From: Polytrichum commune
Lineage: Eukaryota; Streptophyta; Polytrichopsida; Polytrichales; Polytrichaceae
NCBI GenBank assembly: GCA_950295325.1
Contig: OX485803.1
Coordinates: 17,980,001-18,044,000, forward strand
Direction: 5' to 3'
DNA length: 64,000 nt
Shown here: positions 37,774 through 48,193 of the stretch, piece by piece
Numbering within the stretch: position 1 is the stretch's first letter
How the letters are laid out: each line of letters opens with the position of its first letter
Translations under genes and position numbers: made by a program
Notes under the pieces: model-generated
The model's input: only the letters and a program-made list of their open reading frames with translations
The model's database searches: none
What the model was told of the DNA's origin: nothing

Positions 37774-39226
37774 TTAGTAGCTCAACAGCCAGTATGTACA
37801 AGCTAGTGGCAGTGGGTAATTGGTGCCGCAATGAATAAAAATTGGATTCGGGTGAACCAACCCATACAATCCGTTCCTTGTTGGATGCCTAAACCCTTGC
37901 CTCCAAAAAACTAGTGTACGGGTTGTTTTGCCCCAGCCATAAAAACTCTAGGCTCCTACCTACCTACCCCTTAGAGCATATATCCTCCTACCTTCCCCTT
38001 AGAGCATATTTCCATAGGAAACAAAGAGCACGATGGCATTTGTCATGACGGCCTAAAACTTTCACACTAATTTATTTTATTTTATTATTTCCACAAATGC
38101 TAATTCCAACATACTTGTTTGACGAAATAACAAATCAAAAAACCACCACCTACATAGCATAGTGCAACTTGTGAACACGTGTGTCGAACATGTGCAGCTG
38201 AATATATATATATATATATATATATGTGGTTAAATATATGACGTGTTCAATATCACTCTACAATCGGCTTCCTAGTTGACGAATAGTTGAATATTGCCAC
38301 AAAGTCCTATGCATTGTACCTCCTATCGAAAAAAGAAAAAAAGAAAAAAAAAGGTTCATATCTTATTCCATATCTATTGCATGCTATGCACCGGTTGGCT
38401 AGACATGTGGCTGTCATTCTATGGGTTGCTATGAAATATTGTCTCATGACATGCTTAATGATTCCTTCTTGATTTGAATATGGTGTCTTCGTTCCTTCAA
38501 CGAAAATTCAAGCTCCTAATGTGGGCCACCGCTTTAGGAAGTTCCATAACCTACATCAAAACGTTTAACACCCGTCATGTGTCATATTTGTTTTGCATTA
38601 TATATGTTGAGTAGTTAATTTCTTCATATGTTAAACTATGGGGTGCCAAATCAAGCTCTTTTCCGTTTCCTACCGGACCACTCCACCCACCACATGGTTT
38701 CTAAAGATGGTTCCATATGTCCTTCCTAGATATTGTTAGCCATCTTTATGGCTCCATTCATGATTATCAGAGAACTAGATTTAGGGCCTTCACACACAAG
38801 GCTGAAGGCCCCTGACCATGGCAATGTAAGAGCTCTCATTGGTCGAAAAGGCGGAGACCATCCAAGTTCACTTCACACTAGGAGGTGAAGGTCTAAAGGC
38901 CCAAAGAAAAGTTCGTGGATGAAAAGTCTACATGGAGCCCTACATGGCAGGTTGTGAATAAGGGTGCATGATCTACCGGAATTTGCGTCAGACGCACCTC
39001 TAAGAGGTGGGCTTGACAAAAATTCCAGTACACCATGACATTTTAAATATTTTTCCCAGCATGACATATTTCAGGGAAAATTCCATATTAGATTCCAGGA
39101 TAGATTTTAGGACACACAATCACCACCAAGTAATTCTCTTAAATTGGTAAATTTGGAGACATATTATATTAAATCAAATCTTGCCCTCTTTTTTCACCAA
39201 CAAAATATGCAATGGTCCCGCACCAT
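37774..39226. other. Intergenic; (TA)n tract and dispersed repeat B copy 2
   Basis: A (TA)n tract at 38202-38225 and an inverted-orientation copy of repeat B at 38785-39060. No gene seen. Confidence 0.5.
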
Positions 39227-39234
39227 GGTTCATT

Positions 39235-41329
39235 CACAGGTAGATCACTCTAAGGCATTTTTGTGCACCACGTGCGGCTAGGGTTTGTTTTTTTGGGGGG
39301 GGGCTATTTACCTTCAAGGGCTAAATTAAAGCCTCCCTATAATTACTTAAATTTAAAAAATGGCCCATTTGTTTGCACCCTTCCATTACTTATATTGTCC
39401 AAGTCACTGCAATTTTTTGTACTCTATATTCCTTTTAAGTAATAAAAGCTAATTTACTTCCTAACGCAATTGACAAGTGTTGAGGGAAAGCATGGAAACA
39501 AAGAAGGATGCAAACACTAATTATACCATTGCAAATCGAGTTATGAAGAAAACACATACGAGACCATAGCAAAGTAATACCATTGCAAACTGTCAGCCAC
39601 AAACCTCCACCCTTATGCGTCGTAATCCGGGTGAGAACCTGTGGTTAACATTCGAGTCCAACACGTTCTTACCTCTTGTTGTTGTCCCAATTTCCCAATG
39701 GTCACATCAACATGTGCATTTTATTTCATTAATACTAACACAAGCATTGAAGAATGCTTCTTCATCCCTACTCTCACCCATCACACTCTAAATAATCACA
39801 CCATTCACATTCAAACTTCACTCCCTTTTCCAAGGTCGTGAGTCTCCTCATATTTCCTTCACCAATGCTAGCTCCCAAGCTTCTAACTACCTAACCCTAC
39901 TTCCGTGAGCCCCAGCTACCTCCCCTTCACTTAACCAGGTCCCAGACCTTCCCTAACAACTCAACTTCCTTACTACAGTCTCGACTCCCTGCCGAGGAAA
40001 CTACGTTGTTTGGTGACCGGTGCATGCCCGTCAATGCCCGTCAAGAGGCTTCCTCCCAGTCGGCAGCTTAGAAGATCACTTCAGGGGGGCGTCAAGCCTG
40101 GTCCAACACGCTTGCTGGCCTCCTTCATACCGTCTCCGCAGGTTGCCACCCTCTGTCCCGATCAGACTAATCTCCCAGGCTCGCCCTCCTGCCCTGATTC
40201 CTTGTGTTGTGTGGGCTTTGAATCAATTCTGATTGCTAGCTCATTGTGGTAGCTTTGTCTGGTCCTCATCTGGAAGCCCACCCTTCTGAGGCAGTGCATT
40301 CCTCGAATTCACAACTGCTCAGTATCATTCCAACAGATTTTGACTGAATTGCAACCTTCCAGAGTATTAGTTCAGTAACCTCACCCTCCTCTCTGAGGCG
40401 ATTCCCCCAGTAGCACTACCCTTTTGGCCACCCACATTGCCAGCTTACAATGCCGCACTTACTCAAATCGGCTGGCGGCCACACCTGCTCCCTCATTCTG
40501 GCCATTCCTCCTCCGGCAGCCATGCCGGCTACCTTTTTCGTCCATCTAGCCATTGCTGACCCGAAGAACCAGAATCCACATCCTCGCGATTAGCTGCCCC
40601 TCCGCGTTGGTGCCCCTGCCGCCTGTTTTTCTCTAATCCCCCTTCTTCTGCCGTCTCTGAGAGCACACCTCCTCCGAGCACCCAGCTCCGCCTTTCCCAA
40701 CTGCCGATCCTCCTCAGTCCCGTGATTGTCTAGGTCACAGTGTCCCAAGCTCTGAACTAACATTCCCAGCTCCCAATTCGGCTAATAACCCTTCCTTCCT
40801 ATCCTAAAGCCTAATTGAAACAATCCTTTCACCGTGAATCCATTAATTCCCCCTTACCCTTCTAACCTTACAGGGCATCACCCTAACTCAAAGTCAAAGC
40901 CATAACTTCACTCAAGACCGCACACTTTTTATGTTTTATAATAATCAACAAAAATCCAAATCCTAATTTCTACTGTGGTTTAAGCTTAACAGCACATGTG
41001 GGCACATAATCTGGCTCACACAAACACTGTAACACTGAACATTTATAATGAAAACAAATAGGAGGCGCCAACACTAATACCATAGCGGTACTAATACCAT
41101 ACCATACTAAACATACCTTCTAGGATCCTTATCTTCAGCCCCTATTTTACAAAAAAATAATGGCCCACGTTTTATGTCCATCTAGCTTACTTATAATTTT
41201 GGAATTGTCTACATTTAATGGCCCCTTCATTATTTGGAATTCCTTTATAATTTTTATCTCAAATGATTTTAATCCTCTCTATATTATGCCGCACGTCATT
41301 TTTAAAATGCACTAAGTGATCTACCCGTG
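39235..41329. mobile_element. hAT-like non-autonomous element 2, 2.1 kb
   Basis: Starts CACAGGTAGATCAC; the right end, reverse-complemented, starts CACGGGTAGATCAC. It is flanked by GGTTCATT (39227-39234) and GGTCCATT (41330-41337), an 8-bp target duplication with one mismatch. The terminal segments of about 230 bp are nearly identical to those of the element at 11774-12872. Its interior (about 39466-41095) is unrelated to that element and, from about 39850, markedly richer in C and G. No transposase was seen. Confidence 0.8.
39466..41095. other. Candidate captured sequence inside hAT-like element 2
   Basis: This interior is C-rich on the plus strand (many CCTCC, CTTCC and CCAGCT runs), and the surrounding DNA is strongly AT-rich. 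The open frames at 40010-40252 and 40020-40232 overlap in two frames, and neither carries a domain I recognise. It may be a captured promoter, UTR or exon region of a host gene in either orientation. Confidence 0.35.
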
Positions 41330-41337
41330 GGTCCATT

Positions 41338-42858
41338 CTCACGTCACACTATGCTTGAGGGCCCGTGACTACATAAAATGGCTTTCCCAACTCCCATGGT
41401 ACGGCCTTTGGATGAGAGTCAAGGGTCCTCACCATTACAAGGTCACAACTCTTGGCTCATGTGTGAAGTGGCCCTTACATCATGTCAAATGGGTTGTTGT
41501 TGAATTTAAATAAAAATTACAGCCAAATGTTTTAACAGTACTTGGATCATTGGCCTTCATAACATTATTCAGATCCATAACAATGTTTCGTGAGACTGAT
41601 AGTATTTCATGAAATATTCCTGGATAGTCTTCACACTCAGTCTGAATGTGGAGAATATCTGAATATATTCTATGAAATATTGTCAATCAATATTGTTAAG
41701 GATTTGAATAATGTTATGTCTTCATGATGTGGTCATATACCTTTTATCATCATTTTTTTAAACCTAAGACTTGGGAGAGGTTCCATATAACTTGTGCATA
41801 TTGCATTTCATTTCCAACTCTCCCCTCCACCCCCCACCATGTACGTCTTCTTTTCTATTCAATTCTAGTTTACTCTAACACAAAGAACTTCATACTAAAC
41901 ATGTAATATACAAAATTTAAAATTTAACATATCATCGTGTGTAGGGCATTTTTTACTCAAATGGGCTATATATTGTGGCAGATATTTTAAGCATTATTAT
42001 GTTTTATATATTCCATACGGACATGAAGCCTAGATGGCAACAAATGGATTATGCTTAGAGATCTCTTGATTGGGATTTCAAATGTACGTGTCTCAAAGAT
42101 TTGGGGTTGATGGAAAAATACATGTGTAAAGAACTCTCTACCAAAGCTTTGTCAATAATTACAAACTTGAGTAGTTACAATTGAGATATGTGTAGGACAT
42201 AATGACATGATACACCTTGTTAGACACAATGGAATTTATTTCTAATAACCTAGAAAATGAAGGGCATCATTTTAGGTGTATTGCCATTATACCATAGAGG
42301 TGGTTGTGCAATAAAATTAACCCAACAGGATCAAAGATGGTTCAAGCATACCAAACTGTTCCAAATGCTACCTCACAATGCGGGGGGTGGACTCTTCATA
42401 AAATATACAAACTAGCGTGAGTGTGAGAAGGGGTATTAATTGAGGCATTGACTTACACAATGCACATAAGGAAGAGAGTTGAGGTTTTTTTTTTTTTTAA
42501 TGTGTACATTTAGAAAGGTTATTAAGAACTTTGAAGTAAAGGTAAATGTACAAAAAGGGCCCCTAAGATATAGAGAAATTTTTGACAAGAGATGTGTTAG
42601 TTTCATCCAATTTGCGTTTGCATTCATTGTCGAGAAGAAGTCTATGGGCGATGAAAGCAACTTCTGGCTTCTAGTGAGGCCATGTCGCTTGTGCTTTCTC
42701 GACCGTCAAATCTGACCGATATAACCCTCGCCCCTAATCTCCACCGTCCACTGCTTGTGCAGAGAGACAGACAGAGAAGACAGACAGACGCTCACGCTCT
42801 TCACCTTCCTGAAACCGATTTCTTTGCCGATTCTTCTCTCCAGAGGTCATGAGGTACT
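41338..42858. other. Intergenic, becoming GC-richer near 42.65 kb
   Basis: No gene to about 42650. From 42650 to 42858 there is a less AT-rich, pyrimidine- and AGACAG-rich stretch that resembles a promoter and 5' leader. Confidence 0.4.
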
Positions 42859-43023
42859 ATGGGTAGCCTGCTGTGCAAGATTAACGTTGTATTTAGAAAC
42901 CTTTCGCACAGGACTGAAGATGGAGATTTTTTGGGGTTGGGTTGTCTCCTCAGTCAGCAACATACGGCAGAGTGGTTGTCATATGGTAAAGTCCTCAATG
43001 ACTACCTTGTCCATTCTTGTTAG
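42859..43023 (+). CDS. Possible first exon or small ORF of 54 codons
   Basis: An ATG follows a CT-rich leader-like stretch (CTTCACCTTCCTG, TTCTTCTCTCC). The frame encodes MGSLLCKINVVFRNLSHR, then DFLGLGCLLSQQHTAEWL, and stops at 43021. A potential donor (ATATG then GTAAAG) lies at 42985/42986, so it could be exon 1 of a gene whose rest is missing or displaced by the repeat copy at 43344. I do not recognise the protein. Confidence 0.3.
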   Translation: MGSLLCKINVVFRNLSHRTEDGDFLGLGCLLSQQHTAEWLSYGKVLNDYLVHSC

Positions 43024-43343
43024 AGTTCGGGTCTTAGGATTTACAAATTGAAGGCTCTTGGAGCACTTATGGTTCCCTTGGATTTTTCCCTTCGGATTGT
43101 GGTGAAGTTATTGTGTTCTTGTCTTTGTTTATTTGATGCAATCGTTGAGTTACATGTCATGGGTGAAAAAAGTAAAATAAAAACTGTTCAATGACTCTCT
43201 CATTGGAAAGTAAAATTGGATTCTAAAAGTAATAAAGGCCTATCCGATTCACGATTTTATTTTGGATATGTAGTAAAGGCATTGATCACATTAAAATTAA
43301 TAATTTAGTATTAATACATGAGTCTAATTTCTAGATTGCCATT

Positions 43344-43814
43344 CATAACATTAAGTAGCAATGCTAGCATGGTACCCTTTGAGTACCCGCAATATTGCCT
43401 CAACAAGAAGGGAAAAGCTTGCAAAGCAAGGGTGAATTAATGGATAGTTATTCAAATATAGTAGCTTCAAAAAGGTATCAAAGAGGTTTCCAATGCGGGT
43501 GTCAAGTGACTTTTCCAAAAAGTGCAACTACCTTTTTGACCTCACCAACTTTCCCGTTGCTTTATAACTATTTAGATTTGTTTAGATTGTAGAACCTAGA
43601 TCAGAACCTTTACCAGCACTTGGCATTAGTTTTGTATTACAAACCGACATAATTAATTCTAAGCATTGAAAGTAACTACCCAAATAGATAGAAAATAACC
43701 TAAGTAAAACTCAAAGGTAGTGCTACCTTTGCTCTTGAAAGAGCATCAAACCGGCACACGCTGGTTTGATGCACTTTTGAGAAGGTCATTCCAGGCTTGC
43801 TACTTAATATTATG
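43344..43814. repeat. MITE-like repeat F, copy 2
   Basis: Partner of 25463-25895 with the same CATAACATTAAGTAGCAA start and TTGCTACTTAATATTATG end. It carries about 40 extra bases at 43748-43787, including a perfect hairpin (GCATCAAACC ... GGTTTGATGC), absent from copy 1. Confidence 0.7.
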
Positions 43815-45570
43815 TTTATGCATATACATTTGCTCCTCTCCATAACGTTTCCCGTATATAGGGGGTTTAATTTCATAGTCACCCATGCATGTCATTTAGG
43901 TTTCCAATGAAAAGCCCACCCCCCAGACCTCACAAGCACATCTCACCACAACATGCTTCATCCTTGTTTTTCCATGAACTCATTCAAGGATTTTGTATCA
44001 TTGGAGTTGAGGGAATAAACTTTTGTGCCAACATTGTATGACAACGCCACAATGGTTATGATAATGTTCACATCAACCCGTTGGCTATTACTATGATCAT
44101 TTCTAAACCCTCTTCCGGATGTTCTAGTAAAGAGGTGAACGGGGTGCTAAGAGGCACCCCATTTGCCTCCACTCTTGCACCGCATCTTTTGGACGTGGCC
44201 TATTCACCAAACTTTGTCATCGACGTTGTGAAGGATATGAGTGGGGCTCCCCTTGTTGTCCTGCACATTTCTATTCATTTTCTTTGTTGAGAACACAACA
44301 CTAAACATACCAAGGGAGTTTCTCTTCATGGAATAGCAAGCACAATTCAAGCCTGGTCCTAAAACACAAGTGTCGGATGGTGTGGCAAGCCACAAAGAAG
44401 TAGTCTTTGCTATTGTTGAAATATATGGAACTTTGTGAGATACAAAGGCACACGAAGGTGAGACTATTTATGTCTAAATAAAACATATCAAAAACACTAC
44501 AAAGTGGCAAGACAATCGCTTACCAACAAAGCATTGAGGACTAACAAAATCAATCCCAAACCTTTAGTTTCTTTGTATGCAACATCACCACATGGTCCCC
44601 ATGGACAAGCCACAACTTCCACAACCTAAAGACAAACGGACTCTTTGCAGCAAGAACCCATTTTTCTTCTTCTGAGAAACATAGCATGCTCATACACTCT
44701 CGAACCTTTGCTTGACATATTCGTTGAGTTGATGCCTAATCATGTTCGTTAGATCGTTGTGTGTCTTCCAACTTGAGCCCAGGTTGGTCAAAAGTATACC
44801 TCTAATACAATAATCCCAAATGCTCATGCATAGTCAATCATATGTTCTCCAAGTTCCCACATCTTGACTGGGAAATCGAAAGGATTGATGAGATTCTCTC
44901 CACTATGTATGTAATCTTGGTCGTGGAGGCTACAAATTTGTCCGCCGTTGTTGTTGTTAGAGGCCCTAAATAAATAAATAAATATATATATATATATCCA
45001 TCCAGGCCAACTTATCTCAAAACATTGCCACTTCGAGCTCCGGTAGTCAACCAACATCAAGCACCATCTTTGAGATTCTCCATTGCTGACCATACCATTC
45101 AATGAGCCAAAAAAGAACTCATTCCTCCTCCCACAACCCACCGATGCTTTTTCCATCGGTCCCTCACCCACTTCAAGTCAAAACCAATTGCACATGCAAC
45201 ATACTATCAACACAATTAGTTGAGGGAAGCTTGTCATGAAGTGAATTCATCACAACCACAATTAATCCTTGCCAAGCCAACCACCACCTTGTTGGAATGA
45301 AAGGAGTCAGCAATAGTGTTGAGGGTTTAAACTGTGACTCGAGAGGTGGCTCTTTCTAAAAGTTCAGCTATAAGTTCGCCATTGTCCTGTTGTTCCTGTC
45401 CCATTTCCCACCTCCAAAAATAATCGTCACATTCCAAGCAGTAGATCTTTCGACTCAATACCAACTTCACATTCCTCCTGTGTGTGTGTGTGTGTGCGTG
45501 CCATGAGCGATCGTCTAAGCAAAGGTGGTTCTTCAAGGCGACTCCCTCTCCAAGAAGCGCTCCGCAACAT
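43815..45570. other. Intergenic, nothing assigned
   Basis: A minus-strand open frame at 44824-45171 contains HDQDYIHSGENLINPFDF, which looks coding-derived but is interrupted by an (AAAT)/(TA) tract and has no family I can name. A GT tract lies at 45479-45498. Confidence 0.35.
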
Positions 45571-45579
45571 CCTCCGGAT

Positions 45580-46130
45580 TTGAGGCATTGGGTTGTTGGT
45601 TTTAATGCAAAAAAGAAAACCTGACTTTTGTGAATGAAACCATGGTTTTCCCCCCAACACTTGGCACTTGACAATTGGCACCACCGTTGGCGGACAGTGG
45701 GCCCTCTGCACTATAGTCTCAACTTATCTGTAATAAAACCAGATTTTGCTGGACCTCAGATGATTGGGGTTTTTTTTATAAAAAAAAAAGAAAACTATGG
45801 AGAACCCAGCTGTAAAAAAAACCGCGTGGTGCCAGCCTTGGCATCATTGAGCCCCTCATGTGTGTTTCTCAAGGGTGGGATAAACCCAACTTTTTTCCGG
45901 CCGATGCATTGGGTTTTTGGTTTTGATGCAAAAAACCCCAACTTCTGCGAATAAAACCATGGATTTATTCTAGTTACTGTCATATGTATTTGCCCTTTGC
46001 CCTATAATCTCAACTTATATGCAATAAAACCAAACAAAACCAGATTTTGTTGAACCTCATATGACTGGATGTTTATTTTATTTTAAACTATGAAAAACCC
46101 AACTGTAAAAAACCGCGTGGTGCTATCCCA
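45580..46130. repeat. Imperfect tandem duplication
   Basis: Two units of about 310 bp spacing. GCATTGGGTTGTTGGTTTTA at 45584 recurs as GCATTGGGTTTTTGGTTTTG at 45907. ATAATCTCAACTTAT(C/A)TG at 45713 and 46009 and AAAACCGCGTGGTGC at 45819 and 46109 repeat in the same order. It is non-coding. Confidence 0.7.
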
Positions 46131-47060
46131 TGTGTGTTACTACTCATCCTCAACCTTGAAGAAGGTGCCCCACAAGCCTCCTGACGAGATCTACATCACC
46201 GAGCCCCAACTCATGTGTGGTGTCGGAGACGACAACAACAACATGCATCTCCATATGTTGGGGTTTCTCTGAGGGGCTGATCACACCAGCCAGCTCCGAC
46301 ACGCACCATCCGTCAGCATCTCCAACTATAACAGTGTGAAAAATGGTCGGCCAACATCTATTTGTGAACATAATCCCCAAACAATTTCACAGCTGGAACC
46401 GGACGAAACGTTTGGTGTGATCGGGGCATCATTGAGTGGTAACTCCTCGTTGACGGTGTGAAGCACATACATTTGTGGATCTTAACCTCAATATGCCCTC
46501 AAGCAAACTATGTGCTCAATGCTGATGAATTTTGAAACTGCATTCTAAACATCAAAAGTTCACTCTACCACATTTGCTTCATATTCGAAACAGATTTGCA
46601 AACAGGGAATAACTCTCGTTCACCAAGACGTCAATTTCCCCAGTCACGTCAAGCTTCGATACTTCATCCTCCACACCAAATCGCTAAATTCTTCTCTCCG
46701 TTGTGAATACTAGATCGTTATTTTCCAAAAAACACACACACACATACACACAGGATCTAGGAGATTGAAGCTTTGAAGTTATCCGCTTCGCTAGTAGTGA
46801 CACAAGCAAGGAAGAAGAAACTGTAAAACCCTTGTTCGTAAACCCCATGTGTGTCGGGAGACAGAGCATACGGATATTGTGTCTTCTCGCCCATCTTTCT
46901 TTTGATTTTATCATCGCCATGTGTGTTTCATCTCTAGTCTCTCCACATGCCCGAAGGAATCACTAGGTCTAGAATTCGCACCCAACTAGCTGAACCACTC
47001 TAGATGTTGTAATATACATGTAAGGTCTTTCTTTTTCCCATGGATAAGATAAAAGTCTCA
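46131..47060. other. Intergenic, GC-richer block without a recognised gene
   Basis: At 46138-46450 the sequence is less AT-rich and open on both strands for 60-76 codons, but no domain is seen. It may be another gene fragment. Confidence 0.35.
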
Positions 47061-48193
47061 GGGGCGGTTTACACTATGGACCATGAAGTTGGACCAGGGC
47101 TCTGCAAGGCAGCTGATTGGTTGTTGAAGTTCTCCCGGGACAACTTCGGTTTACACTAAGGAAAAAATGGCAGAGGGACCATGGAGGTCGAGGTCCCCAA
47201 AATATAATTTTTAAGGCCTAATAAATGCACTGACATGGTCCAACGGGTTTTGCGTTGAGAGAGGCAAGAGAGGTGGTCTGGTAGGAAAAAGCAAGGGCCC
47301 ATGTCAGAGAAATACCATTTCAATAAAATTTTAATGAATCTACCTTCTAAGCGCCTTAATTATACCATAGCCCATGAGACATACCGCACTACCTTGCCCT
47401 ACCCCTTAAACCGGCTCACACGTGTTTCACCAAACAACGCGGGACATCTAGAACTCAAGAATTCAAGTGCAGATTTGTTTTTTTGGTCTACCAAATGTAA
47501 TGTTTGGAATTTTGGGGCTTGTAATATACCGTTGGAAAGGTCTTGAAAATACCTTTCCAACGGTATATTACACACCCCAATATTCTTACAAAATGCAGTT
47601 GCAAAACAAAAAACAAAAATCTGTAGTGGTTTAGTGATTGTAGATCAGGGTAGTCAAAAGAAGTGCAATGGGAAATCTTCTAACATTAATTATCAAAGAA
47701 TTGAAAATTAGTGTTGAGCAAGGTAGGGTGGTAACAACATTAAATATAATCAAACACTAAATATCCTATTTAGTGTAGTGACAACACAAGGTACATGTCA
47801 CATGTAAATTACATTGAGCATGTACAAATTAAATTGCTCATTTTATTTTATGTTAAAAAAATTGTTGTGAGAAGATTTGCAAGCCACATCTTCGACACAT
47901 TTAACAAGAAGTGAAGACAAGTGAAGCCCAAGAGAAGACAAGGAATGATCAAACTTAAATTTTTTTCAAAATAGCCCTTTTTGGGCATGTATTAAAAAAA
48001 TCAGCACCTCCACTTTTTGGTGCATGGTCATTCTTCATGGTCCACATTCGGTTTACACCTAGTGAAGGGCCCATGAACCATGAAAACTAATATTTTAGTA
48101 ACTCGGACCATGGAAGTCGTCCCATGAAGTCGTCCCACGCAAAATAGGCCTCTTACGTGGGACGACTTCATGGTCCATAGTGTAAACCGCCCC
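47061..48193. mobile_element. TIR element H, copy 2, with nested insertion
   Basis: Perfect terminal inverted repeats of about 28 bp start GGGGCGGTTTACACTATGGA at 47061, mirrored at 48166-48193. The flanks are TCA and TTA, so the 3-bp duplication is only two of three. Compared with copy 1 at 37204-37773, an extra 550-600 bp occupies roughly 47320-47910. The GGGGCGGTTTACAC end is reminiscent of PIF/Harbinger ends, but the superfamily is uncertain. A further hairpin near the right end (CATGAAGTCGTCCCACG at about 48123-48139 against its complement) is formed by the terminal repeat region. Confidence 0.65.
47514..47578. repeat. Perfect hairpin, 22-28-bp stem
   Basis: Arms TGTAATATACCGTTGGAAAG and its exact reverse complement surround a 9-base loop; GGGG/CCCC closes the base with small mismatches. 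It lies inside the nested insertion of TIR element H. Confidence 0.8.

Noticed and set aside
43395-43592. 65-codon frame inside MITE-like repeat F
   Set aside because: The other copy at 25463-25895 does not preserve it, so it is not under coding constraint.
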